Shown here: piece by piece, positions 44,143-52,658 of the stretch
Numbering within the stretch: the stretch's first letter is position 1
Layout: every line of letters begins with the position of its first letter
From: Firmicutes bacterium OM04-13BH
Lineage (GTDB): Bacteria > Bacillota > Clostridia > Lachnospirales > Lachnospiraceae
Direction of reading: 5' to 3'
NCBI GenBank assembly: GCA_003481745.1
Contig: QULP01000004.1
Coordinates: 353,718 to 417,717 of the forward strand
Length of the DNA: 64,000 nucleotides
The notes under the pieces: generated by a model
Seen by the model: the letters and a program-made list of their open reading frames with translations, nothing else
Told to the model about the DNA's origin: nothing
Databases searched by the model: none
Made by a program: the position numbers and the translations under genes

Positions 44143-45366
44143 TTATACCACAGCAGGTACGGTTTCCGGCAAGTTCATTTTAGACATCTCGTTCTCCACA
44201 TGAGACTTCTCTGCAATATGATTGTAAACATTCATTGTGATCTGTGCATCTGAATGGCCCATCACATACTGCATAACTTTGGGATTGACGTTGTTCTCAC
44301 CCAGTCTGGTACATCCCGTATGACGAAGAGTATGCGATGAAATAGGCGGCATCAGCTCCGGCTCTCGCTTCTCTTCTTCTGCCAGTTTGCTTTCTTTCTT
44401 ATTATAGGCATTGACAATATTTTTCAGAAAGCTGTTCACACCCGCCGGCATGATCGGACGTCCATGCTTTGTATTGAAGATGAATCCACTGCGTCCACCA
44501 ATCTCCACATTACTCTGTAAACCAAGCATCAGGTTCAGCTCTCTCTGTTTACGGAACGCATCATATACCATCTGTGTCATAGGAATGTCTCTGATTCCTG
44601 CATCCGTTTTGGTTTCTGAATCATGGAAACAATATCCTTCATTACCTTCATAATACACAAGCTGTCCACCTACATGAATCTCCCGGTTCTTCATATCCAC
44701 ATCTGACCAGGTTAAGCCGATAGTCTCACTCACTCTCAGGCAAGCCCCAAACATAACCTGCATCATTGGAAGATGAGGCTTATACACATTACTCTGTTCA
44801 ACAAACTTCAGAAGTTTTTCCTGTTGTTCCAGTGTCAGTGCTTCTTTCTCTTTTGCCGGAGCCCCATAATCTCCAAGTGTTCCAGTTACCGGATTCTTGC
44901 GGATAATCCCATCTTCCACTGCTAGTTCAAAACTGGGATTCAATAAACCATAAAGACCTTTGATCGTGCTGTGTGCCAGTCCTTCATCTGACAATGCTGA
45001 AAAGAATGTCCTTACATGAGATGTCTTAAAATCCAAAACACGAATATTTCCCAAAGTATTTCGTATCCGGTAATCCCACATACGGATATAATTCTTTTTC
45101 GTTCTTTCCTTGATATTCTTTGTTGCCATGTATCGCTCAAACAACGTATTTACGGTCAGCTTCTTGACTGATGAATCTGTAATAAGCAGATCATCCATAT
45201 CCTTATTGATCTTCTTTTCCATTTCTCGCAGACTCGCCAGATCAGCTGCATAAACCGAATTACGCTTTCCGGTAATTTCATCCTTGTAGCGATACTCATA
45301 ACGTCCATCCGGACGCTGATATTCACCTGTTTTTAAATTTCTGCCTTTATTATCTTTTCTTGCCAT
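44143..45366 (-). CDS. int: Tyrosine recombinase (integrase) of element 1
   Basis: A 407-residue tyrosine integrase. The N-terminal arm-binding domain (about 1-65, GRYEYRYKDEITGKRNSVYA) and core-binding SAM-like domain (about 75-165) precede the catalytic domain. Active-site residues are visible: Arg in CLRVSETIGLTW, His-x-x-Arg in SHTLRHTGCTRL, His in VMGHSDAQITMNVY and the nucleophilic Tyr in the same motif. ATG 45366 follows AAAGGA. It is clearly related to the second integrase at 57171-58388, consistent with both elements using the same clpB site. Excisionase lies upstream. Confidence 0.93.
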   Translation of the reverse strand: MARKDNKGRNLKTGEYQRPDGRYEYRYKDEITGKRNSVYAADLASLREMEKKINKDMDDLLITDSSVKKLTVNTLFERYMATKNIKERTKKNYIRMWDYRIRNTLGNIRVLDFKTSHVRTFFSALSDEGLAHSTIKGLYGLLNPSFELAVEDGIIRKNPVTGTLGDYGAPAKEKEALTLEQQEKLLKFVEQSNVYKPHLPMMQVMFGACLRVSETIGLTWSDVDMKNREIHVGGQLVYYEGNEGYCFHDSETKTDAGIRDIPMTQMVYDAFRKQRELNLMLGLQSNVEIGGRSGFIFNTKHGRPIMPAGVNSFLKNIVNAYNKKESKLAEEEKREPELMPPISSHTLRHTGCTRLGENNVNPKVMQYVMGHSDAQITMNVYNHIAEKSHVENEMSKMNLPETVPAVV

Positions 45367-45597
45367 ATCAATCATTCCTTTCACTTCATTTTTCGTTATT
45401 CGGAATGATTTTTGTCCTGTCGGTATCAGTCATATACTGTCTGATATCTGCTCACAGATTAACATAATATTTTATGATTTCCAAGGGTAAATTCCTGCAA
45501 AATGCTAATTTTTATTTGCCTGTTTCACAGGAATATTTTCCCTTTTTTACTTTTCATTCCGAAGGAAAGTTGTTGTATTTTATCTTCTCATCTTTCA

Positions 45598-45792
45598 TTA
45601 CACTGCCATTGCATCAAGATATTTTTTTATCTTATCCACGTTATAAAGAACACGTCTTCCAATAATCACTCTTGCTTCTGCATAATCTGCAATTTTCTTT
45701 GCAGTTACTTCTCCGCAGGATAACATTGCCATTAATCCTTCAATATCTACCGTCAGACGATTCTCAGCCTTATACTCTGTTGTTTTTCTCAT
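45598..45792 (-). CDS. xis: Excisionase-type DNA-binding protein of element 1
   Basis: A 64-residue protein with a small winged/MerR-like helix-turn-helix: LMAMLSCGEVTAKKIADYAE followed by ARVIIGRRVLYNVDKIKKYL. This is the Tn916-type Xis family that bends DNA at the element ends to promote excision. ATG 45792 follows GGAGG with nine bases between. Its closest relative in the window is the xis of element 2 (58494-58688), with the same GRRVLY core. It precedes the integrase gene, with about 230 bases between them. Confidence 0.85.
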   Translation of the reverse strand: MRKTTEYKAENRLTVDIEGLMAMLSCGEVTAKKIADYAEARVIIGRRVLYNVDKIKKYLDAMAV

Positions 45793-46250
45793 GATGCACA
45801 TACCTCCTTTCCTCCGTATTCTTCTGCATCACCTCCCAGACAGCGGTTATGCCCGTTGTCAGTACATATACTTTTTGTTTGGACTTCTTACGATGATTTT
45901 CCATTCTGTTCGGCGTGTTGGCTTCCATTTGTATATGGCGGTGTCAACGTTACAATTGACCTCTATCAGAAATCTTTCTGAATACTGGCAGCTTCTTCTC
46001 AAGCATACCAGCCGTTGCCGGAGTATCTTCGGTTTCCACATACTACTCTCTGATACAGCGGTGGAATCCTGTGTTACCTTTAAGCCCGAAAGGCACCCAT
46101 ACAGCTCATTCAATTTTCAAGGTTCAATAATCAAAAGTTTTGCAGGTATACATTTTTGTACCTATTTGATTTAATGCCATTATATCCCCCGTTACTGCTA
46201 ATGTCAATAGCACCTCATGCGTTTTAGGTTCTTTTTTGTACTCTTTTTCA

Positions 46251-46278
46251 TTGATTTTCTGCTAGTTTGTGTTATAAT
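46251..46278 (+). promoter_or_regulatory. Promoter of XRE regulator gene in element 1
   Basis: TTGATT (46251-46256) and TATAAT (46273-46278) are 16 bases apart, about 78 bases before the ATG of the XRE gene. The 450 bases to the left, up to xis, hold no convincing gene. Confidence 0.6.
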
Positions 46279-46355
46279 ATGGACAAATAGTTATTCATTT
46301 CTTGATTTTACTATCTTCAATGGATGTTTATCAGGACTAATGCAGAGGTGACTTT

Positions 46356-46925
46356 ATGAATTTTAATCTGAAATTAAAAAAAATCCGGACATTCCGGAAA
46401 ATGACACAAAAAGAACTGTCAGAGAAAATCGGACTGACCGATCAGCATAGAATTGTACAATATGAAAAAGGCGTTCGTGTTCCCAAAAAAGATCTGGTCG
46501 ATAAAATGGCACAGGCTCTTGATGTCAATCCTTATACCCTCTATGATACCGCTGGACGTGACGCTTCCGAAATGATGGAACTGCTTTTCTGGCTGGATGA
46601 ATTTAATCCATCAGCATTGCATCTGCTTCTCCCTCGGAAATTTCCTGGTGAGAAATGCAATGAAGTAGCTGACACTTCCGTTTACTACCATGACAATGAT
46701 AGCTGGCCTGCCCATGCTCCTGTCTGTATGTGGTTTAACTATGGAGTTCTGAATGATTTTTTGAAAGAATGGGTGGTTCGGATGGATGAACTGAAATCCG
46801 GTGAGATTACCAAAGATGAGTATTTTGAATGGAAAATCAACTGGCCGTATACCTGTGATGATTGTGGAAAATATGACCCTAAAAAACAATGGCGCTCTGT
46901 AAAATCAGAATTCAATGAAACTTAG
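46356..46925 (+). CDS. XRE-family regulator with C-terminal extension
   Basis: A 189-residue protein. The N-terminal Cro/C1 domain (about 5-65) contains LKKIRTFRKMTQKELSEKIG and RIVQYEKGVRVPKKDLVDKM. The rest (about 70-189) is an acidic and aromatic-rich domain I do not recognise as an enzyme, with a CDDCGKYDPKKQW segment near the end that could bind metal. It resembles regulators common in clostridial conjugative and mobilizable elements. It is divergent from xis and int and may control excision. AGAGGTG precedes the ATG; a terminator follows. Confidence 0.82.
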   Translation: MNFNLKLKKIRTFRKMTQKELSEKIGLTDQHRIVQYEKGVRVPKKDLVDKMAQALDVNPYTLYDTAGRDASEMMELLFWLDEFNPSALHLLLPRKFPGEKCNEVADTSVYYHDNDSWPAHAPVCMWFNYGVLNDFLKEWVVRMDELKSGEITKDEYFEWKINWPYTCDDCGKYDPKKQWRSVKSEFNET

Positions 46926-46969
46926 CAAAACTTAAATTTACTGCTTTTTTTCCTTTGGCAAAAGAAAAC

Positions 46970-47011
46970 GCACTGTAAAACCAATAATCCAACGGTTTTC
47001 AGTGCCTTTTT
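46970..47011. terminator. Terminator after XRE gene of element 1
   Basis: GCACTGTAAAACC pairs with GGTTTTCAGTGC (one bulge) and is followed by CTTTTT. Confidence 0.75.
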
Positions 47012-47073
47012 CATGTTTTTTCTGTTAAATTTTCCTCAGACATCTATATAAGTGAAACTTAGCGAAACTTAAA

Positions 47074-47392
47074 TCATGCCCTGTATGGAATATACTTTTT
47101 ATATCTTGGTGCGGTATCCGAATCTATTACTTTAATATAGCCTCCGCCAACAGCACTAGTAAGAAGTCGAGATGCTTTAGCTTTCTCTTTTTCTCCCAAT
47201 CCAAATATTTTTCGAATATCCAAATTAGAAATACCCTCAAAATTAACATATGCCAGAAATGAAATATCCGATACCATTTCCAGCCACAATAAAATGCAAG
47301 GCAGCCAATATTATACCAATAATTATCAATACAATTCCATATAATACTTTTATCCTCTGTATGCTTGCTATGAAAGTTTTATCCCTTGTTAT
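47074..47392 (-). pseudogene. Remnant of AlbA_2-type ATP-binding regulator and a membrane segment
   Basis: On the reverse strand the frame ending at 47074 encodes about 50 residues (LDIRKIFGLGEKEKAKASRL, then APRYKKYIPYRA). I recognise this as the C-terminal winged-helix end of AlbA_2 / divergent-AAA family proteins, which are normally 400 residues or more. In another frame just upstream (47243-47392) an open stretch without any start codon encodes one hydrophobic helix (LYGIVLIIIGIILAALHFIV). Neither has a start codon and ribosome site. Both look like decayed fragments. Confidence 0.5.
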
Positions 47393-47478
47393 CTACTACA
47401 ACGGAAAGCCCCATTTGCCAAAAGAGAGTAAAGAAAAACTCTGTAATTCCTCTCTATCTGTTTGTTTTCAGTATTATA

Positions 47479-47528
47479 TTGACAACAATGTGCCTGTTGT
47501 TTATAATGTGTATGTAGTTACATCACAC
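47479..47528 (+). promoter_or_regulatory. Promoter and operator of GntR-ABC cargo operon
   Basis: Consensus TTGACA (47479-47484) and TATAAT (47502-47507) are 17 bases apart. Immediately downstream, 47508-47528 holds the dyad ATGTA-GT-TACAT extended by GTGT/CACAC with a one-base bulge, a typical position for the YtrA-type GntR repressor encoded next. Confidence 0.75.
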
Positions 47529-47552
47529 TAAAAGAAAGGGGCGAGAAGATTT

Positions 47553-47927
47553 GTGAAAATACTAATTTCAAATACTTCTGACACTCCCTTATACCAACAG
47601 ATAAAAGACCAGATTAAGGACGCCATATTAAAAGAAGAATTGGTTGAAGGGGACGCACTTCCCTCTATTCGGGCTTTTGCTAATGATTTGAAAGTGAGCG
47701 TCTTAACAATTCGACGGGTATATGAGGAGTTAGAACAGGAGGGATTCATTGTAAGTCAAGTAGGAATCGGGACATTTGTATCTACAAGCAATCTTGAATT
47801 ACTCCGCGACTCCAAACGACGGCTTGTAGAACAAAAAATGGCGGATATGATACAAACAGCAAAATCACTGAAAATCAGTAAGGAAGAACTTAATTCCATG
47901 ATGGATATTCTTTACGAGGAGGATTGA
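47553..47927 (+). CDS. GntR-family regulator, YtrA type
   Basis: A 124-residue regulator. The winged helix (about 8-78) has PLYQQIKDQIKDAILKEEL, DALPSIRAFANDLKVSVLTI and EGFIVSQVGIGTFV; the short C-terminal helix pair (about 80-124) is characteristic of the YtrA subgroup, which lacks a large ligand domain. YtrA proteins repress the adjacent ABC exporter and are often relieved by cell-wall-active peptides. GTG 47553 follows AGGGG. It ends one base before the ABC ATPase gene. Confidence 0.9.
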   Translation: MKILISNTSDTPLYQQIKDQIKDAILKEELVEGDALPSIRAFANDLKVSVLTIRRVYEELEQEGFIVSQVGIGTFVSTSNLELLRDSKRRLVEQKMADMIQTAKSLKISKEELNSMMDILYEED

Positions 47928-47928
47928 A

Positions 47929-48786
47929 ATGAACGATATTTTGACAGTCAGCGGTTTAAATAAGTCGTATGGCGATTTTTCTTTGAAAGATGTGACATTC
48001 TCTTTGCCAGAGGGGTGTATCACAGGTTTTATTGGTGTCAATGGAGCAGGTAAAACAACAACGTTGCGGACGCTTTTAGGTCTGACGAACAAGCTATCCG
48101 GCAAAATTCAGTTTTTCGGTCTTGACATGGATAAGAATGAAAGAGAAATCAAAGACCGTATTGGTATAGTTTTAGACGGCGGGGGATTTTACGAAGAACT
48201 TTCGCTGGGTGAAATGAAAGTAATTATTTCATCTGCGTACACTTCATGGTCTGAACAGGATTTTAAGCGGTACATGGATATGTTTTCGCTTGACCCGAAG
48301 CAAAAAATCAATAGCCTTTCCAAAGGTATGAGAATGAAGTATGCTCTTGCTTTAGCTCTTTCTCATAACGCAGAACTTTTGATTATGGATGAGCCGACAA
48401 GCGGACTTGATCCTTTAGTTAGGGGGCAGCTTTTGAAAATCTTAACTGAGTACATGGAAAATGGCGGCAAAGGTGTTTTCTTTTCGACACATATCACCTC
48501 TGACCTTGATAAGATTGCCGATATGCTCATTATGATTGATGACGGGCGTATCGTCTTTCGAGAGGAAAAGGATACCTTGCTTGACACATATCGGATAGTC
48601 AAAGGTGATAGCGGAGCTTTAACAACTGATGCTCGCAAGCTCTTTTTATCTATATCGGAAACTGATTTTGGATTTACAGGAATTACAAATCAAATATCCG
48701 AAGTACGGTCTTATATTCCCAACATTATGGTTGAGCGTCCGACGATTGAGGATATTATGCTTGGAAATATCGGAGGTGAAAAATGA
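47929..48786 (+). CDS. ABC transporter ATP-binding protein
   Basis: A 285-residue ATPase with Walker A GVNGAGKTTTLR, signature LSKGMRMKYALALA, Walker B LLIMDEPTSGLDP and the switch histidine in FFSTHITSDL. It is of the drug/peptide exporter class (CcmA/YtrB-like). It overlaps the permease gene by 4 bases and follows the YtrA-type regulator, so the three form an operon that likely confers efflux or immunity against a peptide or envelope stress. GGAGG precedes the ATG. Confidence 0.93.
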   Translation: MNDILTVSGLNKSYGDFSLKDVTFSLPEGCITGFIGVNGAGKTTTLRTLLGLTNKLSGKIQFFGLDMDKNEREIKDRIGIVLDGGGFYEELSLGEMKVIISSAYTSWSEQDFKRYMDMFSLDPKQKINSLSKGMRMKYALALALSHNAELLIMDEPTSGLDPLVRGQLLKILTEYMENGGKGVFFSTHITSDLDKIADMLIMIDDGRIVFREEKDTLLDTYRIVKGDSGALTTDARKLFLSISETDFGFTGITNQISEVRSYIPNIMVERPTIEDIMLGNIGGEK

Positions 48787-49424
48787 TGTTGTTCGCCCTG
48801 CTAAAAAAGGATTTTCTGATTGTAAAAAAATATGTGCTGATTATGCTTGTAGTTATTGCACTTATCCCACCTGTCATGCGTTGGCGGACACCGGAGTTTA
48901 CGGGAGTTTTTGGATTTATTCTTTCTGTCATTTTTGGCGTTTTCATGCTGTTGCAATATGTATCCCTAAAAGAGTATCAATTTCCAAAAGCTGCGACATT
49001 ACTATGTGCCACACCATTTTCACGGAAAGCAATAGTTTCATCAAAATACATTTTTTGCATGGCTATATATGCAATCTGTTGTATCGTTTTTGAACTTGAA
49101 ACCTTGTTTATGCCCGGATTAGGAACATCAGATATCAAGCTGTTTGCATTTATGTTTCTTATAGTATCTGTTTTTATTGGTATTTATTTGCCAATACAGT
49201 ATAAGTTTGGATATGAAAAAACAAAGTTTGCCTTTGGGGTGATTATTATGGCTTCGCCATTTATTCTACCACTGCTTATGAGAGCGGGAAATCTAAACTT
49301 GAACTTCCTCTCTATGTTTTCGCCATACCTTATTTATGGCGGTATTGTCCTTATTGGTTTTGCGGTTTTAGCAATATCAGCATCTTTGTCTATAAAGATT
49401 TACGATAAAGCAGACTTGGCGTGA
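48783..49424 (+). CDS. ABC-2 type permease subunit
   Basis: A 213-residue membrane protein with six predicted helices, starting MMLFALLKKDFLIVKKYVLI. KYIFCMAIYAICCIVFELET and VIIMASPFILPLLMRAG mark two of the later helices. It matches the short ABC-2 permeases that pair with YtrA-regulated ATPases. It overlaps the ATPase gene (ATGA) and would form the membrane channel of that exporter. The transported compound is unknown. Confidence 0.85.
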   Translation: MMLFALLKKDFLIVKKYVLIMLVVIALIPPVMRWRTPEFTGVFGFILSVIFGVFMLLQYVSLKEYQFPKAATLLCATPFSRKAIVSSKYIFCMAIYAICCIVFELETLFMPGLGTSDIKLFAFMFLIVSVFIGIYLPIQYKFGYEKTKFAFGVIIMASPFILPLLMRAGNLNLNFLSMFSPYLIYGGIVLIGFAVLAISASLSIKIYDKADLA

Positions 49425-49441
49425 TAAAGAAAGGTGGAACT

Positions 49442-49825
49442 ATGGATAGAGATACTATTTTTCTTTATGTCATTGCTGTGATAGCATTGTGTTTTGGATT
49501 GATAAACTGTATTCAATTTTTTTTTAAAGGAAACAAAACGGCAGAAACCATCGGTACGATTATTTCTTTCAAAACAATAAATCCAGAAAACTCAAAATTT
49601 CGTAATTCAAAATGGGCGACCGTTTCGTATAAAGTGAATGGAAGAACGTATCAGTCCCAAAACTGCATACAAGTACCAATGGCGTCACAGATTGGAACAA
49701 CCGTTACCGTGCGTTATGACACGCAAAATCCGGAAAAATTGTATAGTTTTTCTATTTTACGAATTATTGTATCACTCATTGTTGCTGCTATCTGCATTGC
49801 AGCGGCTATATTCAATCTTGTATAA
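49442..49825 (+). CDS. DUF3592 membrane protein
   Basis: A 127-residue protein with an N-terminal helix (about 7-25), an extracytoplasmic beta-rich central part (RNSKWATVSYKVNGRTYQSQ, TVTVRYDTQNPEKLY) and a C-terminal helix (about 108-126). This is the DUF3592 pattern. ATG 49442 follows AAAGGTGG; the permease stop codon is 17 bases upstream. As the fourth gene of the cargo operon it may assist the ABC exporter, but no function is established. Confidence 0.75.
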   Translation: MDRDTIFLYVIAVIALCFGLINCIQFFFKGNKTAETIGTIISFKTINPENSKFRNSKWATVSYKVNGRTYQSQNCIQVPMASQIGTTVTVRYDTQNPEKLYSFSILRIIVSLIVAAICIAAAIFNLV

Positions 49826-49844
49826 GATAAGGAGGATTGAGATT

Positions 49845-49940
49845 ATGCCACATTTTCCAGATTGGTTTGTAGCCATATGTGTTTTACTTCCTGTTTCCAA
49901 TGTTATATACAAAACATGGAAGAACAATAAGAAAAAATAG
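49845..49940 (+). CDS. 31-residue membrane peptide at end of cargo operon
   Basis: A short gene starting at ATG 49845 behind a strong AAGGAGG site. It has one hydrophobic helix (DWFVAICVLLPVSNVIY) followed by a basic tail ending NNKKK. It lies 19 bases after the DUF3592 gene and is followed at once by the operon terminator, so it is probably translated. Function unknown. Confidence 0.55.
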   Translation: MPHFPDWFVAICVLLPVSNVIYKTWKNNKKK

Positions 49941-49967
49941 TTATCAAAGAGCCTAACACACAGTCAC

Positions 49968-50010
49968 AGAGCCGATGAACTATGAGAAATTGTAGTCCAT
50001 TGGCTCTTTT
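49968..50010 (+). terminator. Terminator of ABC cargo operon
   Basis: AGAGCC...ACTA pairs with TAGT...GGCTCT and is followed by TTTT. It closes the GntR-ABC operon. Confidence 0.8.
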
Positions 50011-50081
50011 AGGATATACTTATAAATAGGCAAAAGCCGGACGATCAACGCGGAGCTATGCCATTATTGGAGGTGTAAAGA

Positions 50082-50255
50082 GTGAATGCCAATCGAAAAA
50101 ACTCTCTTTGGATCCATTGCCCGATTTGCGGAGGAAAAACGAGAACAAAAGTATATGACGATACTGTTCTCGTAAAGTTTTCGCTGTACTGTCCGAAGTG
50201 TAAGAAAGAAATAAAGATAGATGTAATACAACTAAAAATGGTGTTAAGCAAATGA
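50082..50255 (+). CDS. Cysteine-rich KTR-type small protein
   Basis: A 57-residue protein with two Cys-x-x-Cys zinc knuckles: HCPICGGKTRTKVYDD and LYCPKCKKEIKID. This is the cysteine-rich KTR family (Tn916 orf6-like). GTG 50082 follows GGAGG. The C-terminal end VLSK is shorter than in the relative at 60778-60963 (ending REPDAKTQSR). The downstream bases in a shifted frame read EPD and then stop, so the tail may have been lost by a frameshift. It follows the ABC operon, after the operon's terminator. Confidence 0.75.
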   Translation: MNANRKNSLWIHCPICGGKTRTKVYDDTVLVKFSLYCPKCKKEIKIDVIQLKMVLSK

Positions 50256-50342
50256 GCCAGACATATAAAGTGCAGAGCCAGCTTCTCATTCTTTAGAAGA
50301 AATTTACTTCTTTCGGGATTTCTACTGCATTTTTTAATTTCT

Positions 50343-50373
50343 GGGCTGAATGGCATTCTTTGCTGTTCAGCCC
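50343..50373 (-). terminator. Terminator of mobilization operon
   Basis: GGGCTGAA (50343-50350) pairs with TTCAGCCC (50366-50373). On the reverse strand it is followed by a U-rich tract and lies 6 bases past the DUF6040 stop codon. Confidence 0.8.
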
Positions 50374-50378
50374 CGTGT

Positions 50379-51452
50379 CTATTTAGTATCATGAATCCAA
50401 TTGATTCCCATATTGACAAACACAAATAACAGGATCAAATTCACAGGTAGATACCCTCTGATTACATCTCCAAGCACTGCTATCCCTGAAAGGCTTCCAA
50501 TCAAAAACATTTGTGAAATTTCGTTCCACCTTTTTTTGTATTGTTTTATTGTTTCCATAATTATCACCATTAAGATTCCCACTATAAAAAGCACAGCTAC
50601 GATTGCCAGAATCCTGATAACCCATACTTCTCCACCTGTATATGCTATTTTCTGGTTAAATCCATTATCATAAGTTGGGTATACCAGCCATTTACAAAAT
50701 CGAACATACCACATGAATGGAGTCATGAAAAAATCTATGAAATCATGTTGAAAAGCACCATTCTGTAGAATTGCAAACAGAACTATCGTAATGTATCCCA
50801 TTCTCCAGAAATACTCCATAGCCTTCATGTTTTTCGTTCTGTCCCTTACTTCTTTTTTCGCTTTACGAATTTCCAGTTCAGCACGTTTCTTTTCATTACG
50901 GGCTTTGGATTCTGCCTGCTCCATCTTTTTTTCTGCTTCTTTCTTTTTCTTCTGTGCTTCATCTACTGCCTCAACAGATGATTTATTCACCTGTATCTGC
51001 AATTTAGAGTTCTGGTCCCGAACGTCTCTTATTTCTTCTTCGAGCTGCTCTTGCTCGCTCCTGCTCATTAATCCATTTCTGTTTCTCAGATCGTCGTTGC
51101 TCTGCTGAAGCGATTGATTCAGCTTCTGCGTTTCGGACAGTTCGGTTGTCAGACGCTGAATTTCTACGGTTGATTTCCGAACTTCTTCTCGCAATCTCTG
51201 CCTGTCGGATAAGATCGTCTGTTTCTCTTCTTCCAGTGTCTGTATCTGCTTTTTCTGTGTTCGCATGAACTCTTTCGCTTTTTCGAAACTCTGTACGAGA
51301 ATATCCCTCTCCACTTTGAGCTTGATCGGTGATTCCTCTGGTGTCTGTGATGGCTGCGTCAAGCTCTCTGTAATAGTTTCTGAGTTCTTCGTTTGCTCTG
51401 CTGTCTCTGTCGGCTGCAGCTCTGGATTTTTCCCTATTTCCATTAAATTCAT
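50379..51452 (-). CDS. DUF6040-like coiled-coil membrane protein of mobilization module
   Basis: A 357-residue protein. The first 215 residues are charged and predicted coiled coil (RDILVQSFEKAKEFMRTQKK, EEIRDVRDQNSKLQIQVNKS). The C-terminal 130 residues carry three or four membrane helices (YITIVLFAILQNGAF, VIRILAIVAVLFIVGILMVI, NLILLFVFVNMGINW). I associate this layout with DUF6040 proteins next to relaxases in clostridial elements. ATG 51452 is preceded by GGAGGG. It overlaps the relaxase gene by 449 bases in a different frame on the same strand. It may anchor the relaxosome at the membrane or a coupling protein (inference). Confidence 0.75.
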   Translation of the reverse strand: MNLMEIGKNPELQPTETAEQTKNSETITESLTQPSQTPEESPIKLKVERDILVQSFEKAKEFMRTQKKQIQTLEEEKQTILSDRQRLREEVRKSTVEIQRLTTELSETQKLNQSLQQSNDDLRNRNGLMSRSEQEQLEEEIRDVRDQNSKLQIQVNKSSVEAVDEAQKKKKEAEKKMEQAESKARNEKKRAELEIRKAKKEVRDRTKNMKAMEYFWRMGYITIVLFAILQNGAFQHDFIDFFMTPFMWYVRFCKWLVYPTYDNGFNQKIAYTGGEVWVIRILAIVAVLFIVGILMVIIMETIKQYKKRWNEISQMFLIGSLSGIAVLGDVIRGYLPVNLILLFVFVNMGINWIHDTK

Positions 51453-52245
51453 TCTCCAAACCCTCCTTGCTGATATCAAGATGGAATGTTTTAGACAGAT
51501 TACTGTCTCGCACTTTCTTCCCATCCTGATTCTGAAAAGTGATGTGCTTTCGTTTCTCTGTCCAGTTCACATTCCATCCAAACTGTTTCATTTTTTCTAT
51601 AAACTTTTCTTTGCTGATACAATTTTCCAGTGCCTTTAATACCGCCATTGCACAGTCCGCTACAAAGCTGTCCTTTACCTGCTGACGGAACAGATTATAT
51701 TTGTCTTTGCTCCATACAATGACTTCCCCTTTTTCAATCTGGCTTCCATCAAAGTGCTTTCCTTTCTCGGCAACTGTCAGTCCACGTTCCCGGCACATCT
51801 GGTTGGTAAGCTGTTTCATACGTTCCAAATCTTTTCTGGTATTATGCAGCTTTCTCCCATCTTCATAACTCACTGAATTGGTAACCAGATGGCAGTGAAT
51901 ATGCTCTTTATCCTTATGCACAGCCACTAACGTCTGGAATCCACTAAACCATTTTTCTGCAAACTCTTTTCCAAATTCAAACGCCTGCTCCAGAGTAATC
52001 TGCTCGTCCTTATGCCAGGAAATAATGTTGTGAGCATACATTCTCCCAGAATCTTTATTCCACATCTTCTTTTCTTCTAAAAAGGTTCTATACACCAGAT
52101 CATAGTTAATCTCATCATGGCAGTACGGGCCTGTTACATAGGTAAGCAGTTCGTCGGTCTTGTCTTGTCGTAAAACATATTCGATACAATTTCTCATTGC
52201 TCCATGTGTATTTGTCCGCCTATTAATCGTCTTATTAACCGCCAT
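51004..52245 (-). CDS. MOBP-type relaxase
   Basis: A 413-residue relaxase. The catalytic domain (about 1-250) has the metal-binding histidine motif HKDKEHIHCHLVTNSV near 120, preceded by YAHNIISWHKDE. The N-terminal tyrosine candidates lie in CIEYVLRQDKTDELLTYVTG. The C-terminal 160 residues are rich in Arg and Glu and end RRRNKRRSGPEL; this tail is encoded in the overlap with the DUF6040-like gene. Known role: nicking at oriT and transfer of the single strand. ATG 52245 follows GGAGAG. It overlaps the mobC gene by 52 bases. No type IV secretion genes are in the element. Confidence 0.9.
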   Translation of the reverse strand: MAVNKTINRRTNTHGAMRNCIEYVLRQDKTDELLTYVTGPYCHDEINYDLVYRTFLEEKKMWNKDSGRMYAHNIISWHKDEQITLEQAFEFGKEFAEKWFSGFQTLVAVHKDKEHIHCHLVTNSVSYEDGRKLHNTRKDLERMKQLTNQMCRERGLTVAEKGKHFDGSQIEKGEVIVWSKDKYNLFRQQVKDSFVADCAMAVLKALENCISKEKFIEKMKQFGWNVNWTEKRKHITFQNQDGKKVRDSNLSKTFHLDISKEGLENEFNGNREKSRAAADRDSRANEELRNYYRELDAAITDTRGITDQAQSGEGYSRTEFRKSERVHANTEKADTDTGRRETDDLIRQAEIARRSSEINRRNSASDNRTVRNAEAESIASAEQRRSEKQKWINEQERARAARRRNKRRSGPEL

Positions 52246-52574
52246 ATTCTTTCACTCTCCTTCCGGTACTTGAGGACATTTTTATTGAGGAAATATAATA
52301 TACTGTCGTTTGGAATTTCTCCATCTGTATGCAGTTTTCTTGCAATCTGATTGATATTTGTAGTCGCTCCCCGGAGCTGACAAAGGATGTCTGCAAACAT
52401 CTGGTTCAGTCTTTTCAGTTCTTCCACTTCCTCTGCCGATGCTATCTTTAATTCTGCAATTGCTTTTATTACAACTTCCTGCTGTGTTCTTCCGGATTCT
52501 TTCACTTTGCTTTGAAACAGATCATATTCTGCTTTATTCATTCGTATGGTTACTGTATGATTTCGTTTTCTCAT
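52194..52574 (-). CDS. mobC: MobC-like relaxosome accessory protein
   Basis: A 126-residue protein. The N-terminal ribbon-helix-helix-like part (RNHTVTIRMNKAEYDLFQSK, GRTQQEVVIKAIAE) and the conserved C-terminal segment (CQLRGATTNINQIARKLHTD) are typical of plasmid mobilization protein MobC, which helps the relaxase open oriT DNA. ATG 52574 follows AAAGGAG; a longer frame to 52670 lacks a ribosome site. It is the first gene of the mobilization operon and directly follows the oriT-like region. Confidence 0.88.
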   Translation of the reverse strand: MRKRNHTVTIRMNKAEYDLFQSKVKESGRTQQEVVIKAIAELKIASAEEVEELKRLNQMFADILCQLRGATTNINQIARKLHTDGEIPNDSILYFLNKNVLKYRKESERIWRLIRRLIGGQIHMEQ

Positions 52575-52658
52575 AGGCTTTTGTCTCCTTTCTTTGCCTA
52601 ATTTTTCATTCTTTATTAACAGACACAGCGTTTTGGTGTATATTGGCAGGAGATTTAT

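Noticed and set aside
45793..46250. Short frames on both strands between xis and the XRE gene of element 1
   Set aside because: Compositions are not protein-like and none has a ribosome site; the region is treated as non-coding.
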